Source of the DNA: Hymenopus coronatus
Lineage: Eukaryota > Arthropoda > Insecta > Mantodea > Hymenopodidae
Assembly (NCBI GenBank): GCA_030762935.1
Contig: CM060897.1
Span: 108,280,176-108,344,175, forward strand
Length of the DNA stretch: 64,000 bases
Direction: 5' to 3'
The notes below the pieces were generated by a model. It was not told where the DNA came from. It was given only the letters and a program-made list of their open reading frames with translations, and searched no databases. Below, piece by piece: positions 1-9,880 of this stretch. Within the stretch, counting starts at the first letter, position 1; each line of letters begins with the position of its first letter. The position numbers and the translations under genes are program-made.

Positions 1-224
1 TTGGTTTCAATTTTAAATTACATAAACTTTTCTTTAAAAGATTTGACTGTCGATTTAGGCCAGTGTATTCCCTTATGTCCCTTCTACTTAAAAGGGAGCA
101 AGTAATAAACAATTTCTGCTAATGTTTATCTTATTAGCATGTCGTAGATAAAAGAATAGTCTTTTGTAAGGAAAGCTGTTTGTGTAACAGCTAAAGAAAC
201 TCATGTGAATGGAACACATCAAGA
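1..224 (-). mobile_element. Family P copy, cut by window start
   Basis: Reverse-oriented left half of the dispersed family. It reads from the internal TTGGTTTCAATTTTAAA tract through the GCTAATGTTTATC block to the A end, AACTCATGTGAATGGAACACATCA at about 200-224 (shown here only as the A-end landmark). The rest of the element lies outside the window. No coding capacity is seen. The assignment rests on close similarity to more than ten other copies in this window. Confidence 0.85.
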
Positions 225-238
225 TTTTTATGGGGAAT

Positions 239-345
239 GACGGACCCCGGCTGAGTGTTCCCAACGACGCCAGAATAACCTTTCACAATGCGAAAAGCAC
301 CAATCAACCACAAACTGCCGAACACCATCTTCTTGTTCTTCAACC
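239..345 (-). repeat. Fragment of long tRNA-headed SINE (type III)
   Basis: This 107-bp block is a diverged copy of 52007-52110. The shared landmarks, in order, are CCAGAATAA, CCTTT, a GCGAAA/GCGCAA block, CCGCCAAACACC-like sequence and a TTCTTCAA end. In the second location it is part of a GC-rich long SINE on the minus strand. Here only the body survives and no tRNA-like head is present. Confidence 0.6.
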
Positions 346-359
346 TATCAAAATAAAAT

Positions 360-1035
360 GAAATAAGGAATAATATAATAAATTGTGTACATTAGATCCC
401 TGGTATTTCGAGGTCCCGTATACTTCGAGCTGGTCATAAGAAAATTAAAATGTTACATTAAAACTAGAGTAAAGTACGTTGTCCGCATGTACGTTTTACG
501 CACTTCCGAATGTGTTACATGTCATCTTTCAATTTTCCATGTACAGAACAGATAAAATCGTTCCACTTATGGCTTTCGTTTGTAATGTATAGGAGTAACC
601 TTGGACTTAAAATGCTACTGCATTCACATTACGGATCAATAGGGTTATGTTTGGAGCACAACGCTTGCTCTTTCTTTGTCGACCCTTCATTAATTGGGAC
701 CGCGTGTAAATCAATTGTACAGTGCATACCATCATTTCAGGGGGGACCCTATTTTGGTACAGCTATCCCTACTCAGCGACAGTGGCCATTAAAATATGCT
801 TAAGTAAAACTACATCTTTTACAGCAGTAACACACTGACTGTCGTTGTAGACAGTATTAATTTGTATATACTGCACATCAGTCAGCCCACCATATAACAC
901 AGATGCTATGTTGTACTACGTTCTTTTTATTTATTTGTAATCATTATTGTGCTGATTTACCCCTTTGATTGTGATATTTCCGTGTAATCCAAGTTTTTTT
1001 TTTGTGTGTGTAATACGTGGTAGCCTAAGTACTAA
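360..1035. other. AT-rich stretch, no gene seen
   Basis: A 97-codon open frame exists at 510-803 on the plus strand, but its composition is ordinary and I see no domain. The stretch may be the interior of the pogo/Tigger-like relic whose end is at 1036-1064. Nothing else is supported. Confidence 0.4.
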
Positions 1036-1064
1036 TTAGCTCGAATTATCAGGACTCTACTGTA
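1036..1064 (-). repeat. pogo/Tigger-like terminal inverted repeat
   Basis: On the minus strand the block begins TACAGTAGAGTCCTGATAAT and continues TCGAG. This resembles the outer end of pogo/Tigger-type Tc1-mariner elements, which typically start CAGTAGA and carry TCG-containing repeats. A related TTCGAGGTCCCGTATACTTCGAG stretch lies at about 408-430. An old, mostly deleted element may therefore span roughly 395-1064. No transposase frame is recognisable between them. Confidence 0.4.
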
Positions 1065-1232
1065 TATATAATTGTGTTTGAAGTTGATAAGTTATATTTT
1101 GATTTAAGAATTGTATGCGAATGTATATATACACAATTTTAGTTAAGTTTAATTTGGTTGTTTTAAGAATGTTTTATTAAGTGGTATTTAGTACTATTAG
1201 ATAAATTTAACTTGAGTAATATAACGAAGAGC

Positions 1233-1750
1233 TCAAATTTTATCGATAAATTCGCGAGCAACTTGTACCTCGAGCTGTATTTAATAAGTATTTTGTGAAT
1301 AAAATAACAATGATTAGCCTATAAGGACACGAAGAATAATATTTCTAAAAGCCCATTTTTCTTGAGTATATTTGCACCGAAATCACTGCAACTTGATATC
1401 CATATCATAAATCGTGGCTTCGTTGCTTACAGATTTCACTGAACTGGTTCCACACACTCATTCTGTTGTTTTCAATTAATATGTATATTTCAGCGATAGA
1501 CCTTCCCCAAAACGTTTTGGAACTTCTGCCATTATGTATGGGAATATCACTTCACACTGATACTATTATGAGGCGAACATTAATTCACAGAGAAAACAAA
1601 TTCCCGTGGGTGCGATAAATTTAGAAAAACAATTGTATCTGGGTGTGATAAAAACGATTAAAATGCAGAGATAATGAGTTCCGATTGGTTGGAATTTTAC
1701 GCGCCAATGTACTGGATTAGCTGCTTCCTACGATCACATGTCGTGAACGA
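1233..1750 (-). repeat. Promoter-plus-first-exon repeat, copy 1
   Basis: This block of about 520 bp is homologous over its length to 49770-50300 in the same orientation. The homology covers about 190 bp of putative intron, a short exon with its start codon, and about 200 bp upstream. The upstream part has CCAAT and ATTGG pentamers facing each other near 1683-1706. Because intron-side and upstream sequence are both shared, this is a DNA-level repeat and not a cDNA copy. Confidence 0.6.
1431..1532 (-). pseudogene. Broken first exon, ZMYM/Crypton-like N-terminus (copy 1)
   Basis: On the minus strand an ATG at 1532 opens with residues MAEVPKRFGE. The frame then shifts relative to copy 2 (one base missing near 1508) and meets a stop. 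In the other frame the end reads VWNQFSEICK just before a GTAAGC donor at 1430. Copy 2 (49961-50082) gives MAEDSKRFGE and VWNQFNEFC at the same places. The NTK...W..F...C pattern recalls the region in front of Crypton-type tyrosine recombinase domains (ZMYM/QRICH1-like proteins). That identification is from memory and tentative; the homology between the two copies is clear. Confidence 0.4.
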
Positions 1751-1849
1751 AAACAGCCTGTAAAAATAATGGATTAAGAAATACTTTTAAATCTGCAATT
1801 AAACGATAAAGATTTGGAATAAATGAATTAGGTGCCAGGGAATGAGATT

Positions 1850-2042
1850 GCAGATTAGGAAACGATTGAAACGGGAAATAGTGCACCGAAAAATTCGGGG
1901 TGTGCAATGAACCTTCCCAGCATTCATCCGGGAAAACCACAAAAAAAAAAAAAAAAAACGCGGGTCAGGAAAACGTGGAATCGAACCCACAATCTTCCGA
2001 TTAAACAGTCTGAGCCATTCCGTTAGATTAATCCTCTATTTA
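1850..2042 (-). mobile_element. tRNA-headed SINE (type III)
   Basis: Read on the minus strand it starts with a tRNA-like head ending in a B-box-like GGTTCGATTCC at about 1976-1988. A T-run (18 A on the plus strand, about 1941-1958) follows, then body sequence with GAATGCTGGGAAGG that matches the body of the SINE at 44770. It is immature or 3' truncated. The homopolymer sits at the head/body junction, where other copies have a short T-run. Confidence 0.65.
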
Positions 2043-2374
2043 CTATAGAAAATGTTTAGAGGATAAAAATCGAAAATTTAAGAAAAACTTCGTTGCAATT
2101 TTATTAGAGAACAACTGGGAGCTGACTGAAGCCTTCCATCTAACTGCTGCATATGCGCTTAATCCCCAAGGAGAGCTGGATGACCAAGCAGAGAGATGGG
2201 TGTGTCCAGATAACACTAACAGTGCATCCACTCCACCCATCTCACAACAGGTGCGGCAACCTAACACATCTCAACTTTCTTTTATTTGCATTAGTCCAAC
2301 TGAATGATCATAATGACTTTTCCAGCTTCACTGCCACTTCAACTTCTGTTCCTTTAGTAACATATACATATCTA

Positions 2375-2516
2375 TTTTTACTTTCTCTAGCCCGCATGTA
2401 CATTACACATGGTGGATAGAGAAGGTACCAATTGTATTCCATCCAAAAATTCGATGTCGAGATTTCACCGGGGTTTTGGGGTCCCCTGACTCCGAAAAAA
2501 TAATTTTTAGAAATAG

Positions 2517-2568
<52 letters not shown>

Positions 2569-3011
2569 GTGTGCAGCATAGTTTAAAAACGAAAAGTTGG
2601 TTAAATACCAAACTTAGTATTTAAGTTCAGTATCTTCCAACGATGCAACACGAAGGTCTTCAAGAAAATTCCCCCACCCCCAACTACCATTTACATGGAA
2701 CATTTTTCGAACATTTTGATTTTCTCAAAAATGACTAACGATTTTAATTAAAATGCCGTATATTAAAGAAATTCACATCACAAATAAAAGTTATGTTCTG
2801 AATTTTCTGGGAAGAACGGTCTTTTCGTTTTTGAGCTATGCTGTCCACAGACATACACACATGGACCTTTTTTAAAAAATGTCTTTTTCAGGCTCAGAGG
2901 ACCCCAAAACATATATTTCCGGTGAAATCTCGACATCCAATTTTTGGGTGGGATACAATACTTTCTCTATCCCCTATGTACGTTGTACATGCGAGCTAGA
3001 GAAAGTAAAAA
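2375..3011. mobile_element. Family P fold-back, two B ends
   Basis: A minus-oriented P half (2375 to about 2815) is joined directly to a plus-oriented B-side third (about 2815-3011). Both outer ends are B ends (TTTTTACTTTCTCTAG on the left, CTAGAGAAAGTAAAAAC on the right) with the palindromic core. The inner junction falls inside the GGTCTTTTCGTTTTTGAGC tract. The arms pair over about 200 bp. Confidence 0.75.
2519..2566. repeat. (GT)n microsatellite
   Basis: There are 24 uninterrupted GT units inside the minus-oriented arm of the fold-back P element. It occupies the usual position of the family's CA/TG tract next to the B end. Confidence 0.95.
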
Positions 3012-3474
3012 CAATAGAGCAAGTGTCAATAATAAATGTCCAAGTTTGTACAAAATGAACGCTTCACTATGGGTATTGGCTTTTAATATAATACTTCATT
3101 TTTTTTTAATTTATTTGTTTTATGGATTTAACTTATTTAAATTGCGACAAATTTTTAACGGTATTTAGACGTATAAAAATAATTTCCATTCATAATACAA
3201 TTTCATGAATTTAATAAATTCATGTTTTTCATTATGCAGATTTATTGTTTCTAAGCATTTAAATATTATTTTGCTGTGTGATAAATTATTGAGAGCTTCT
3301 TAGACGTATGATAGATTGCATCCTGCTCGCTGGTGTTGATACTGAGGACACTCAAAGTAAATACATAGTGACGCAAGTGTGACATGTTGCATTCAATTGG
3401 CGTTTTATTCAGTAGATGGGAATAATGTGTCCATTGCGTAGCTAGTAATGACAATCTGGTCTTCCAGTCTCAGT
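3012..3474. other. AT-rich stretch, nothing recognised
   Basis: Very AT-rich sequence between two P fragments, with only short chance open frames. No SINE head, no transposase and no repeat shared with the rest of the window was noticed. Confidence 0.5.
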
Positions 3475-3565
3475 TTATAAATATCCTTAATATACGGTAT
3501 TTTAATAAACATTTTTGCATGTGCAGGGTGGGGGATTTTTTTGAAAATCGGGGTGTAGCATTCCT
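3475..3565 (+). mobile_element. Family P internal fragment
   Basis: Contains TATACGGTATTTTAAT, GGGTGGGGGATTTTTTTGAAAATC and a relic of the GTGTCGCATCC block in family order on the plus strand. Both ends are missing. Confidence 0.65.
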
Positions 3566-3874
3566 TGGGAGACCAACCAATTAAGTTCATTTCCGCCACA
3601 TACTTCTGTTTATACCTACTTTCAGCTTAGAGCGAAAAGAGATTAACTTGCATATGGGATTGGTATAGATCTTGACAAATGACATTTTAAATGGAGATTA
3701 GATGCGAGTCACTTACTCACCTTTACTGTGTATTCTATAACGTAATCATAAGCAAGCAGAGATGTTTGTTATTGTGACAAACTATTTGCTGACCTGTTTA
3801 TCAATAGTAGGCTAGCTCACTGTATCTTTGCAAAAGGTCTTTCGTCTAGAAGGAACGAACAGCCTGTTTTTAAT

Positions 3875-4028
3875 TGTCTTTTCGTTTATGAATTATGCTG
3901 TTCCCGGACCTGTTCTTTCTTTGTTTTAATTCAGGCAGCTACAAAACATATTTTCGGTGAAACATTACCATCGAATTTTTGGGTAGAGTAGAATTCCTTC
4001 TCTACTATGTATATAGTAGGTGTAAATA
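3875..4028 (+). mobile_element. Family P right-end fragment
   Basis: Runs from the CTTTTCGTTTATGA tract through TTTTCGGTGAAAC and a CGAATTTTTGGGT block to a degraded palindrome, CTACTATGTATATAGTAG, at about 4002-4019. Confidence 0.75.
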
Positions 4029-4042
4029 AAACAATTTATCCA

Positions 4043-4160
4043 GGGGTTCTCAAACATTCATTTCCGGTGACATCTCTGTATCGAATTTTAGAGTGGAATA
4101 CAATGACTTCTCTATCCGTTTTGCACACTGTACATATTACTCGGTAGACAAAGCAAAGGG
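4043..4160 (+). mobile_element. Family P right-end fragment
   Basis: A second, shorter B-side fragment in direct orientation after the previous one. It carries TTTCCGGTGA, the GTATCGAATTTTAG block and a decayed terminal palindrome around GCACACTGTACATATTAC. The two fragments are probably remnants of a tandem pair. Confidence 0.65.
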
Positions 4161-4314
4161 TATTTAGAACACTATTTTAATTCGCTCATTCCTTCTGAAA
4201 TAACCAAGTTATGCAACATGCAATCAGCATGCATATATTTTCTTAGTTTCACTGAAAATTAGGGCTAAACACATGTTATTCCACACATAGAACTGTGGGC
4301 ACATAGACATCCTA

Positions 4315-4400
4315 ACAAAAATCGTTAGCCAATTTCTGATTTTTGGGTGGGAAGATTTGCTTTTAAATAACCTTCGTGTCTCATCCATGAAAGACGCTAT
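4315..4400 (+). mobile_element. Family P internal fragment
   Basis: Keeps AAAAATCGTTAG, a degraded GGTGGGAAGATTT block and CTTCGTGTCTCATCC in family order. It is strongly decayed. Confidence 0.5.
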
Positions 4401-4596
4401 TATTAAGTGGCAAATACAATGTATATATGACTTAGTTTAGAGTTACACGCGCACAAATCCTTATGTAGAGTGCAGGTGTCCGCAAAATTGCTATATCCTG
4501 TGAAGTAACGATGTTAATTTTTGTTGCAGTCTACTTACCTACTGTGTAAACCGTAATATATTAAAAGCAAATAAATAAATACATATGTAAATATGA

Positions 4597-5010
4597 AGCC
4601 CCTCCAGATAGTAACGAACGATTTAGCATAACTAAATAATAACGAAAGATATCAACACCAAAGTTATAGTAACCTTACACTATTTATCAATGCAATCGCC
4701 ATTGTTATCAAGGTATTTGTCAGGTGATATGGGTTTTTCAAAGCAAATATTATACTCTGCCGCCGCTAAAGATCTCAGTTAAGATGTCACTGCCTCTTTA
4801 AAGTCGTAATTGGTTGGTATATATTTTCCTCCCCAAAATACCATGTACAATGTCAACACAATCTTCCTGAATTTTTTTTGTCAACACGTTTCCATAGCGA
4901 TTGATGACTGTCCACTAGTTCTTCCTTGATAACTCGTAAAATAAGTTCCATTTCCTCATTAAAGAGTCATTTGCGTTATTGCTTATACAATTCGATTGGC
5001 CGAACATTGC
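4597..5010 (-). mobile_element. Decayed mariner-type transposon
   Basis: Homologous to the better-defined element at 40181-40875. The shared landmarks are ACGATTTAGCATAACTAAAT, CAATGCAATCGCCATTG and a TTCGATTGGCCGA block. On the minus strand the 40 kb copy encodes a mariner-like N-terminal helix-turn-helix, and the same codons can be recognised here with frameshifts. The left end resembles the terminal repeat of the other copy. The right end is abutted by a family P A end at 5023. Confidence 0.6.
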
Positions 5011-5022
5011 ATTAAATAAAAT

Positions 5023-6220
5023 CTGATGTGTTCCATTCACATGACTTTCTCTACATCTCTGTAACAATGTTTTTATAGTTTCATTTATATAGCCTTCATT
5101 AACATCTAAGGCTTTGCATTAGAAACAACTCCTCATCTGTAGGTTCTTCATGTTGGGATTAAATCGTTTTTTAATTTCCTAAAACACACACACACATATA
5201 TATTAGGTACTTCCAGACTCTGTGAGAGATAAGGAATAATTCTGGTTAAAGAAAGATTTCCCGCCTCAGCCGGGAATCGAAACCAGGACCTCCGGGTGAG
5301 AAGCCAGGCGGCTGACCACTCGACCACGAAGTAGTCGAAACAAATGATTGTTAATAAGCTTATTCTTCTATCTCCTTCATTAATCTAGATTAACATTAGC
5401 AGAAACGCTCAATTACTTAGTTCCTTGTAAGTAGAAGGGAAATAAGAAAATCGTTTGGTTAAACCGATAGTAATTGCTATGGGATTGAATTGTTTTTTTT
5501 TTTTTTGTTTTTTTTTTTTTTTTTTGCCCCTTCTCCAGGAGTTGACCAGTTCCCGTATGAAGTATTTTAAACGGAAATTAATAACAAGGAATATCGATAA
5601 CGGTCAACTTCGCGAAAAAAATGTATATGACATAAATCGTGTTTTAAGCAGATCTATATTTTTTGTGTCGTAAGTTTTGTCTATCTCTTACTGTTTACCT
5701 GTTATGAAAACTTCAGAAAACTTCATCCAGATATGGCTCTAACGATTTTGTTTAAAATCTATGCTTAAGATATTTACATGATAAATAAGATCACATCTTG
5801 AATGTTCTGAGGAGAATCTCTGAAGACTTCTTTATTCTGGATGATTTTATTTAATTTTGCATAACTGGTAAACCATAAGAGATAGATAAAAACTTACTGC
5901 ACAAAAAATGTAGATCAGAATAAGACACAATCTATGTCATATATATTTTTTCGTGGGGTTGATCGTTTTTTAGATATTCCTTGTTATTGGTTTCAGCTTT
6001 AAAAATCTTACGTTTTTCATACAGGAATTTGTCAACTCCTGTCCATACAAACAAATGACCTTCAGTTACATTTAACCTTCGCTTCTACGTCAAGGAAGCA
6101 AGTAATAAGAATATTTCTGCTAATTTTTCTCGATTAGCATGAAGTAAATAGAAGCATAAGCTTTTTAACAATAATTTGTTGTAGAGATGTAGAGAAAGTC
6201 ATGTGAATGTAACACATCAT
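5023..6220. mobile_element. Family P fold-back, two A ends, split by a SINE
   Basis: A plus-oriented left half (5023-5069 plus 5339 to about 5735) is fused to a minus-oriented left half (about 5735-6220). Both outer termini are therefore A ends: GATGTGTTCCATTCACATG at 5025 and its reverse complement, slightly changed, at about 6200-6220. The inner junction joins the CATCCAG tract to ATGGCTCTAACGATTTTG. The left arm carries a SINE insertion. Confidence 0.75.
5070..5338 (-). mobile_element. tRNA-headed SINE (type I), nested in family P
   Basis: The minus strand starts with a tRNA-like head (GTGGTCGAGTGGTCAGCCGC, then a B-box region TCGATTCCCGGCTG at about 5265-5280). The body contains AATTATTCCTTATC and a tail region shared with 33712-33960 and 46054-46334. 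It interrupts the P sequence CTGTAACAA|ATTATTG and is bounded by AACAATG / AACAAATG, an imperfect target duplication. At about 269 bp it is close to the 281 bp of the intact copy at 46054. Confidence 0.8.
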
Positions 6221-6222
6221 GT

Positions 6223-6410
6223 TTAGAGCTATCAAAACATATCGTTAAGTAAAGCTGTTAATTGCTTCTCCAAAACGTGGGGTGCATTGACAGGTTGGAA
6301 GCGCATTTTCTCAAGGGTTCTGTTTTGAGGAGCGGGGGAACCTCGTGCGTTGGCAGCAACGGTGAAAGCGCCGTGACAAAAGCTTATATTTTAAAGTGAC
6401 AGTAACTCCC
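6223..6410. repeat. Direct repeat unit, copy a
   Basis: This stretch of about 180 bp recurs at 6801-6975 with only scattered differences. Shared landmarks are AACGTGGGGTGCATTGACAG, TTGAGGAGCGGGGGAACCTC and GGCAGCAACGGTGAAAG. A minus-oriented family P fragment (about 6411-6720) sits between the copies. No TG...CA ends or primer-binding site are visible, so an LTR reading is not supported. Confidence 0.8.
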
Positions 6411-6720
6411 ATACATTTTTTGTAGAGTTATCCGTTTCCAGGATATGCATGTTATTGGTTTCAATTATATGCGGCTTAAACTTTTCTCAAGCGGGAAGTC
6501 ATCTTACTTTTCATCTCTTTTGTTTTACTGTTAGTAAGCAAAGAGAACCGAACTTCAATTGTTTCACATAGCAACCAGCTTTTAAAATATTTGACCATCG
6601 CTTTAGCCTAGTGAGTTCATTTATTTCCCTTCTGCTTATTGGGAAGTAATAAGAGCATATCCTGCTAATATTTATCTCGATTAGCATGATGTATATTTTG
6701 TAAGAGTTCAGAATGTTTGT
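6411..6720 (-). mobile_element. Family P fragment between direct repeats
   Basis: Left-half P sequence in reverse orientation, from TTTTTTGTAGAGTTATCCG to GATTAGCATGATGTA. The A end itself is missing. It is sandwiched between two copies of the 180-bp direct repeat. Confidence 0.75.
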
Positions 6721-6800
6721 CTAGTTCTTCTACTTTTACAAAATTTACATTGTTAAATATATTTTACCTAAAATTTCACAGTCGTTACTTTAACTATTTT

Positions 6801-6975
6801 TTAGAGTTGTCAAATTGAACCGCTAATTGCTTTTTCAAACGTGGGGTGCATTGACAGGTTGGAAGGGCATTTTCTCAAGGGTTCTGTTTTGAGGAGCGGG
6901 GGAACCTCGTGAGTTGGCAGCAACGGTGAAAGTGCCGTGACAAACGCTTATGTTTTAAAGTGGCAAAGACTCCCT
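6801..6975. repeat. Direct repeat unit, copy b
   Basis: Second copy of the unit at 6223-6410 in the same orientation. After it the sequence changes to a GC-rich block. Confidence 0.8.
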
Positions 6976-7250
6976 CGCCAGACCTCGACCGCCCAAAATA
7001 GCACCACAAGTAGAGAGAAATTTGCTTAGCGACCGAGGAAGCATTGTGTGTCTCGCCTCGCCGCGCCGGGGTATTGATTTGCTAATGAGGGCAGCGCATG
7101 CACATGGGCGTCGCCATCAAGGACGCAGTTTGCTGCCCACCCGAAATTAATCCCTCCCTCCGTTATTAAACTAACTACCTTAAACTCTTCACAAAATGCA
7201 GACTTTGTAACTTCCCACAAGACTACAAAAAAACGCAATAACGGTAAGAA
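6976..7250. other. GC-rich, CpG-containing block of unknown nature
   Basis: Base composition rises sharply against the AT-rich surroundings (for example CTCGCCTCGCCGCGCCGGGG at 7054-7073). A 70-codon minus-strand frame (7026-7238) spans it. I do not recognise the translation, and there is no clear splice or start context. It could be an exon, a promoter or the body of an unrecognised repeat. Confidence 0.35.
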
Positions 7251-7276
7251 AAGAGCTAAGAGAAACTTTAAAAAAT

Positions 7277-8402
7277 CTGATGTCCTCCATTCACATGACT
7301 TTTTCTACAGCTGTGTAACAAATTATTGTTAATAAGCTTATTATTCTATCTATTTCACGCTAATCAAGATAAACATTAGCAGAAATGCTTTGTTGTAAGT
7401 AGAAGGGAAGTAAGAATGTAAATGGCGTTATTTATGGACGCTCTCTAACTGTTGTGGTTCTCAGCGTCCCATTCTATATTGGACGTGAAAGACCGCTTAA
7501 TTTTGCTCAGAGGCCTCTCTATCAGACTTCAGGTTCTTCTACGTGCCGTAAATCTACGACATGGGACCAACGGCTTTACTTCCCTTCCGAAGGAAGCCAT
7601 GCTAAGGATATTTACACCCGAAAAAATCCATTGTCCTCCGCCGGGTTTGAACCCGCGACCTTGAGTATATGAAGTCAGCATGGTAACCATTACACCACGG
7701 ACGGCAACAGAAGGGAAATTATGGAATACACAATGCTAAAAGGATAGTCAAATCTTCTAAAAGCTGGTTGCCACACGGGTGAAATCTGTTTGTTTGCCTA
7801 GCCAGAAGTTGACAAATTGCCGGGTGTGAAAAGTTTAAGTACTTTAAGGCTGAAACCAATAAGAACTCCACGAAAAAAATGTATATGACATAAACTGTGT
7901 GTTTCAACGAGCTCTACATATTTTGTGTACTAAGTTTTTGTCTATCTCTTATGGTTTACCAGTTACGCAAAATTCATTCAGAATAAAGAGATCTTCAAAA
8001 GCTATTCCCAGAATATTAATTTTATTTGGGATGTAAGTATCTTTAATATACGGGATTTTAATCAAAATCGTTACAGCCATTTTTGAGAAAATCAAAAATT
8101 TCGAAATCATTTCCATGTAAACAGTAGTTTGTGGTGGGGAGATTTTCTTGAAAATCTTCGTGTCGCATCCTTGGAAGATTCCAAACCTAAATACCAAGTT
8201 TGGCACTTAACGCTATTTTCGTTTTTGAGCTATGCTGTCCACAGACAGACAACACAGACTTTTTTCTAAAAATGCTCTTTCGGATTCAGGGCACCCCAAA
8301 ACATATATTTCCGATCAAATCTCGACACCGAATGTTTTGGTGAAATACAATACCTTCTTTATCCATTATGTACATAGTGCATGCGGACTAGAGATAGTGA
8401 AA
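7277..8402 (+). mobile_element. Full family P copy split by a SINE
   Basis: Starts at the A end (CTGATGTCCTCCATTCACAT) and ends at the palindrome CATTATGTACATAGTGCATG followed by a GAGATAGTGAAAG terminus. Removing the nested SINE (7410-7708) leaves about 830 bp, the normal full length. All internal landmark blocks are present in order. Confidence 0.88.
7410..7708 (-). mobile_element. tRNA-headed SINE (type II), nested
   Basis: On the minus strand a tRNA-like head (B-box region GGGTTCAAACCCGGC at about 7640-7655) is followed by a body shared with 25028-25290 and 52340-52595: GGAAGTGAAGTAAA-type, CGTAGATTTACGGCACGTA-type and TCACGTCCAATATAGAATGG-type blocks. The flanks are AGAAGGGAA at 7401-7409 and at 7709-7717, a 9-bp target duplication. 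Confidence 0.85.
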
Positions 8403-9035
8403 GTGGTGTTTTATATTGTGAATAGGAAGCTTGCGAAACGAGGCCATGGGAATTACGAATATAAAACCATTCACGTATGTCATACACTATTTTACACTCG
8501 TCAATGTTTATAAACAAATTATTAATTTTTTTTACCAACTTCGTATCTGTAAAGCACAGCGCGGCTGCAGTATTCATTTGTTTCTTCTTAGCATCTGTAG
8601 TGAGAACAGCTGATGTCTAGTGGATTTCAATAGACTTGCGCATGCGAGGTGTGGCGTAAACAATTTATCGCACTTAAGTACGACTTTTAATTCAAGCTTC
8701 TCTACTTTTAGCTCGAACTGTCTTAAATATACATTTATTGCAGTGGACATTTACAATAATTGTTATTTATAGCGTGTATTTTGCATATTCATTTGTTGGC
8801 TTTTGTCGATTGGTTACACATTTCTTTATGGTATCGCTTACATTTTTAATTTCTCCACCATTGAAATTTACTTCAGAATGTATGAAGCGACTACATATCT
8901 TTAAATGTGTTAATTTAACAGCGAAAGACAAACTCGTTCTTCAAGTACATGTCCTGCTATTTCATTTTAAAATTATGGAATCGCTACTCGATATCGATCT
9001 AAATTCATCATCGTAATCCTGCAAATGGAGTATTT
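8403..9035. other. AT-rich stretch, nothing recognised
   Basis: Unique-looking sequence between two family P copies. A 92-codon frame (8738-9016, plus) is leucine- and phenylalanine-rich as expected by chance in AT-rich DNA. A short element-like CATTCACGTATGTC tract near 8470 may be an old P relic but is not supported further. Confidence 0.4.
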
Positions 9036-9880
9036 TATTTTCTCTACTTATTATTGCATTCTACCCACAATTTCAGACCGAGATTACGCCGGAAATGCAC
9101 ATTTTAGGGTACTCTGTACAAAAAAAACACTTTTAGAAAAAGGTACTGTGTATGTGTCCGTGTATCTGTGAAGACGATAACTCAAAAACGAAAAGTCGGT
9201 AAAATGCCAAATGTGATATTTAAGTTCAGCACGACTATTGTCGACACGATTATTGTCAGCAAAAACCCCTGACTACTCTTTAGATGGGAACAAGAAAAAA
9301 AAAAAAAAAAAAAAAATGAAATTATTTTATTTTCTCAAAAATGGCTCTAACAAGTTTGATTAAAATTCTACATATTAAAAATTCTTAAATGACAAATAAA
9401 ATGTGTATCTTAAATTTACAAGGAATAGCCTGTGAATCCCGCTTCATTCTGGGTACTTTTGAATAACTGGTGACCCGTATAGACAGAAACTTACTACCCA
9501 AAAAAACAAAAACAAAAAATTGTACATTTCGTTAAATCACACAATGATGTCATATACATTGTTTCATCGAGTTGACTATTTCCTAGATATTCCTTGTTAT
9601 TGGTTTCTATTTTAAAATACGTTAACTTTTCTCAAATCCTGGAATACGAATAAACTAATTTCATCCATATGGCAATCAACTTTTAAAAGATTAGCAATCG
9701 ATTTAGCCTACTAGTGCATTATCTAATTTTCCTTCTACTTACAAGGAAGCAGTAATAAAACTATTTCTGCTAATGTTTATATCGATTAGCATGTTCTAGA
9801 TAGAGGAATAAGTTTTTTAACAATAATTTGTTACAGGGACGCAGAGAAAGTTATGTGAATGGAACATAATCAGATTTTTT
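9036..9880 (-). mobile_element. Full family P copy
   Basis: 845 bp from the B side (TTCTCTACTTATTATTGCA, palindrome decayed) to the A end (GTTATGTGAATGGAACATAA followed by CAGATTTTTT). Contains an interior A-run at about 9293-9316. No flanking duplication can be seen. Confidence 0.85.

Noticed and set aside
6223..6975. LTR retrotransposon or TRIM reading of the 180-bp direct repeats
   Set aside because: No TG...CA ends, no primer-binding or polypurine tract, and the interior is an ordinary family P fragment.
7640..7708. Genuine tRNA genes at SINE heads (here and at 19640, 25028, 33893, 46054, 55440)
   Set aside because: Only A/B-box similarity is kept; acceptor stems do not close, and a SINE body follows each head.
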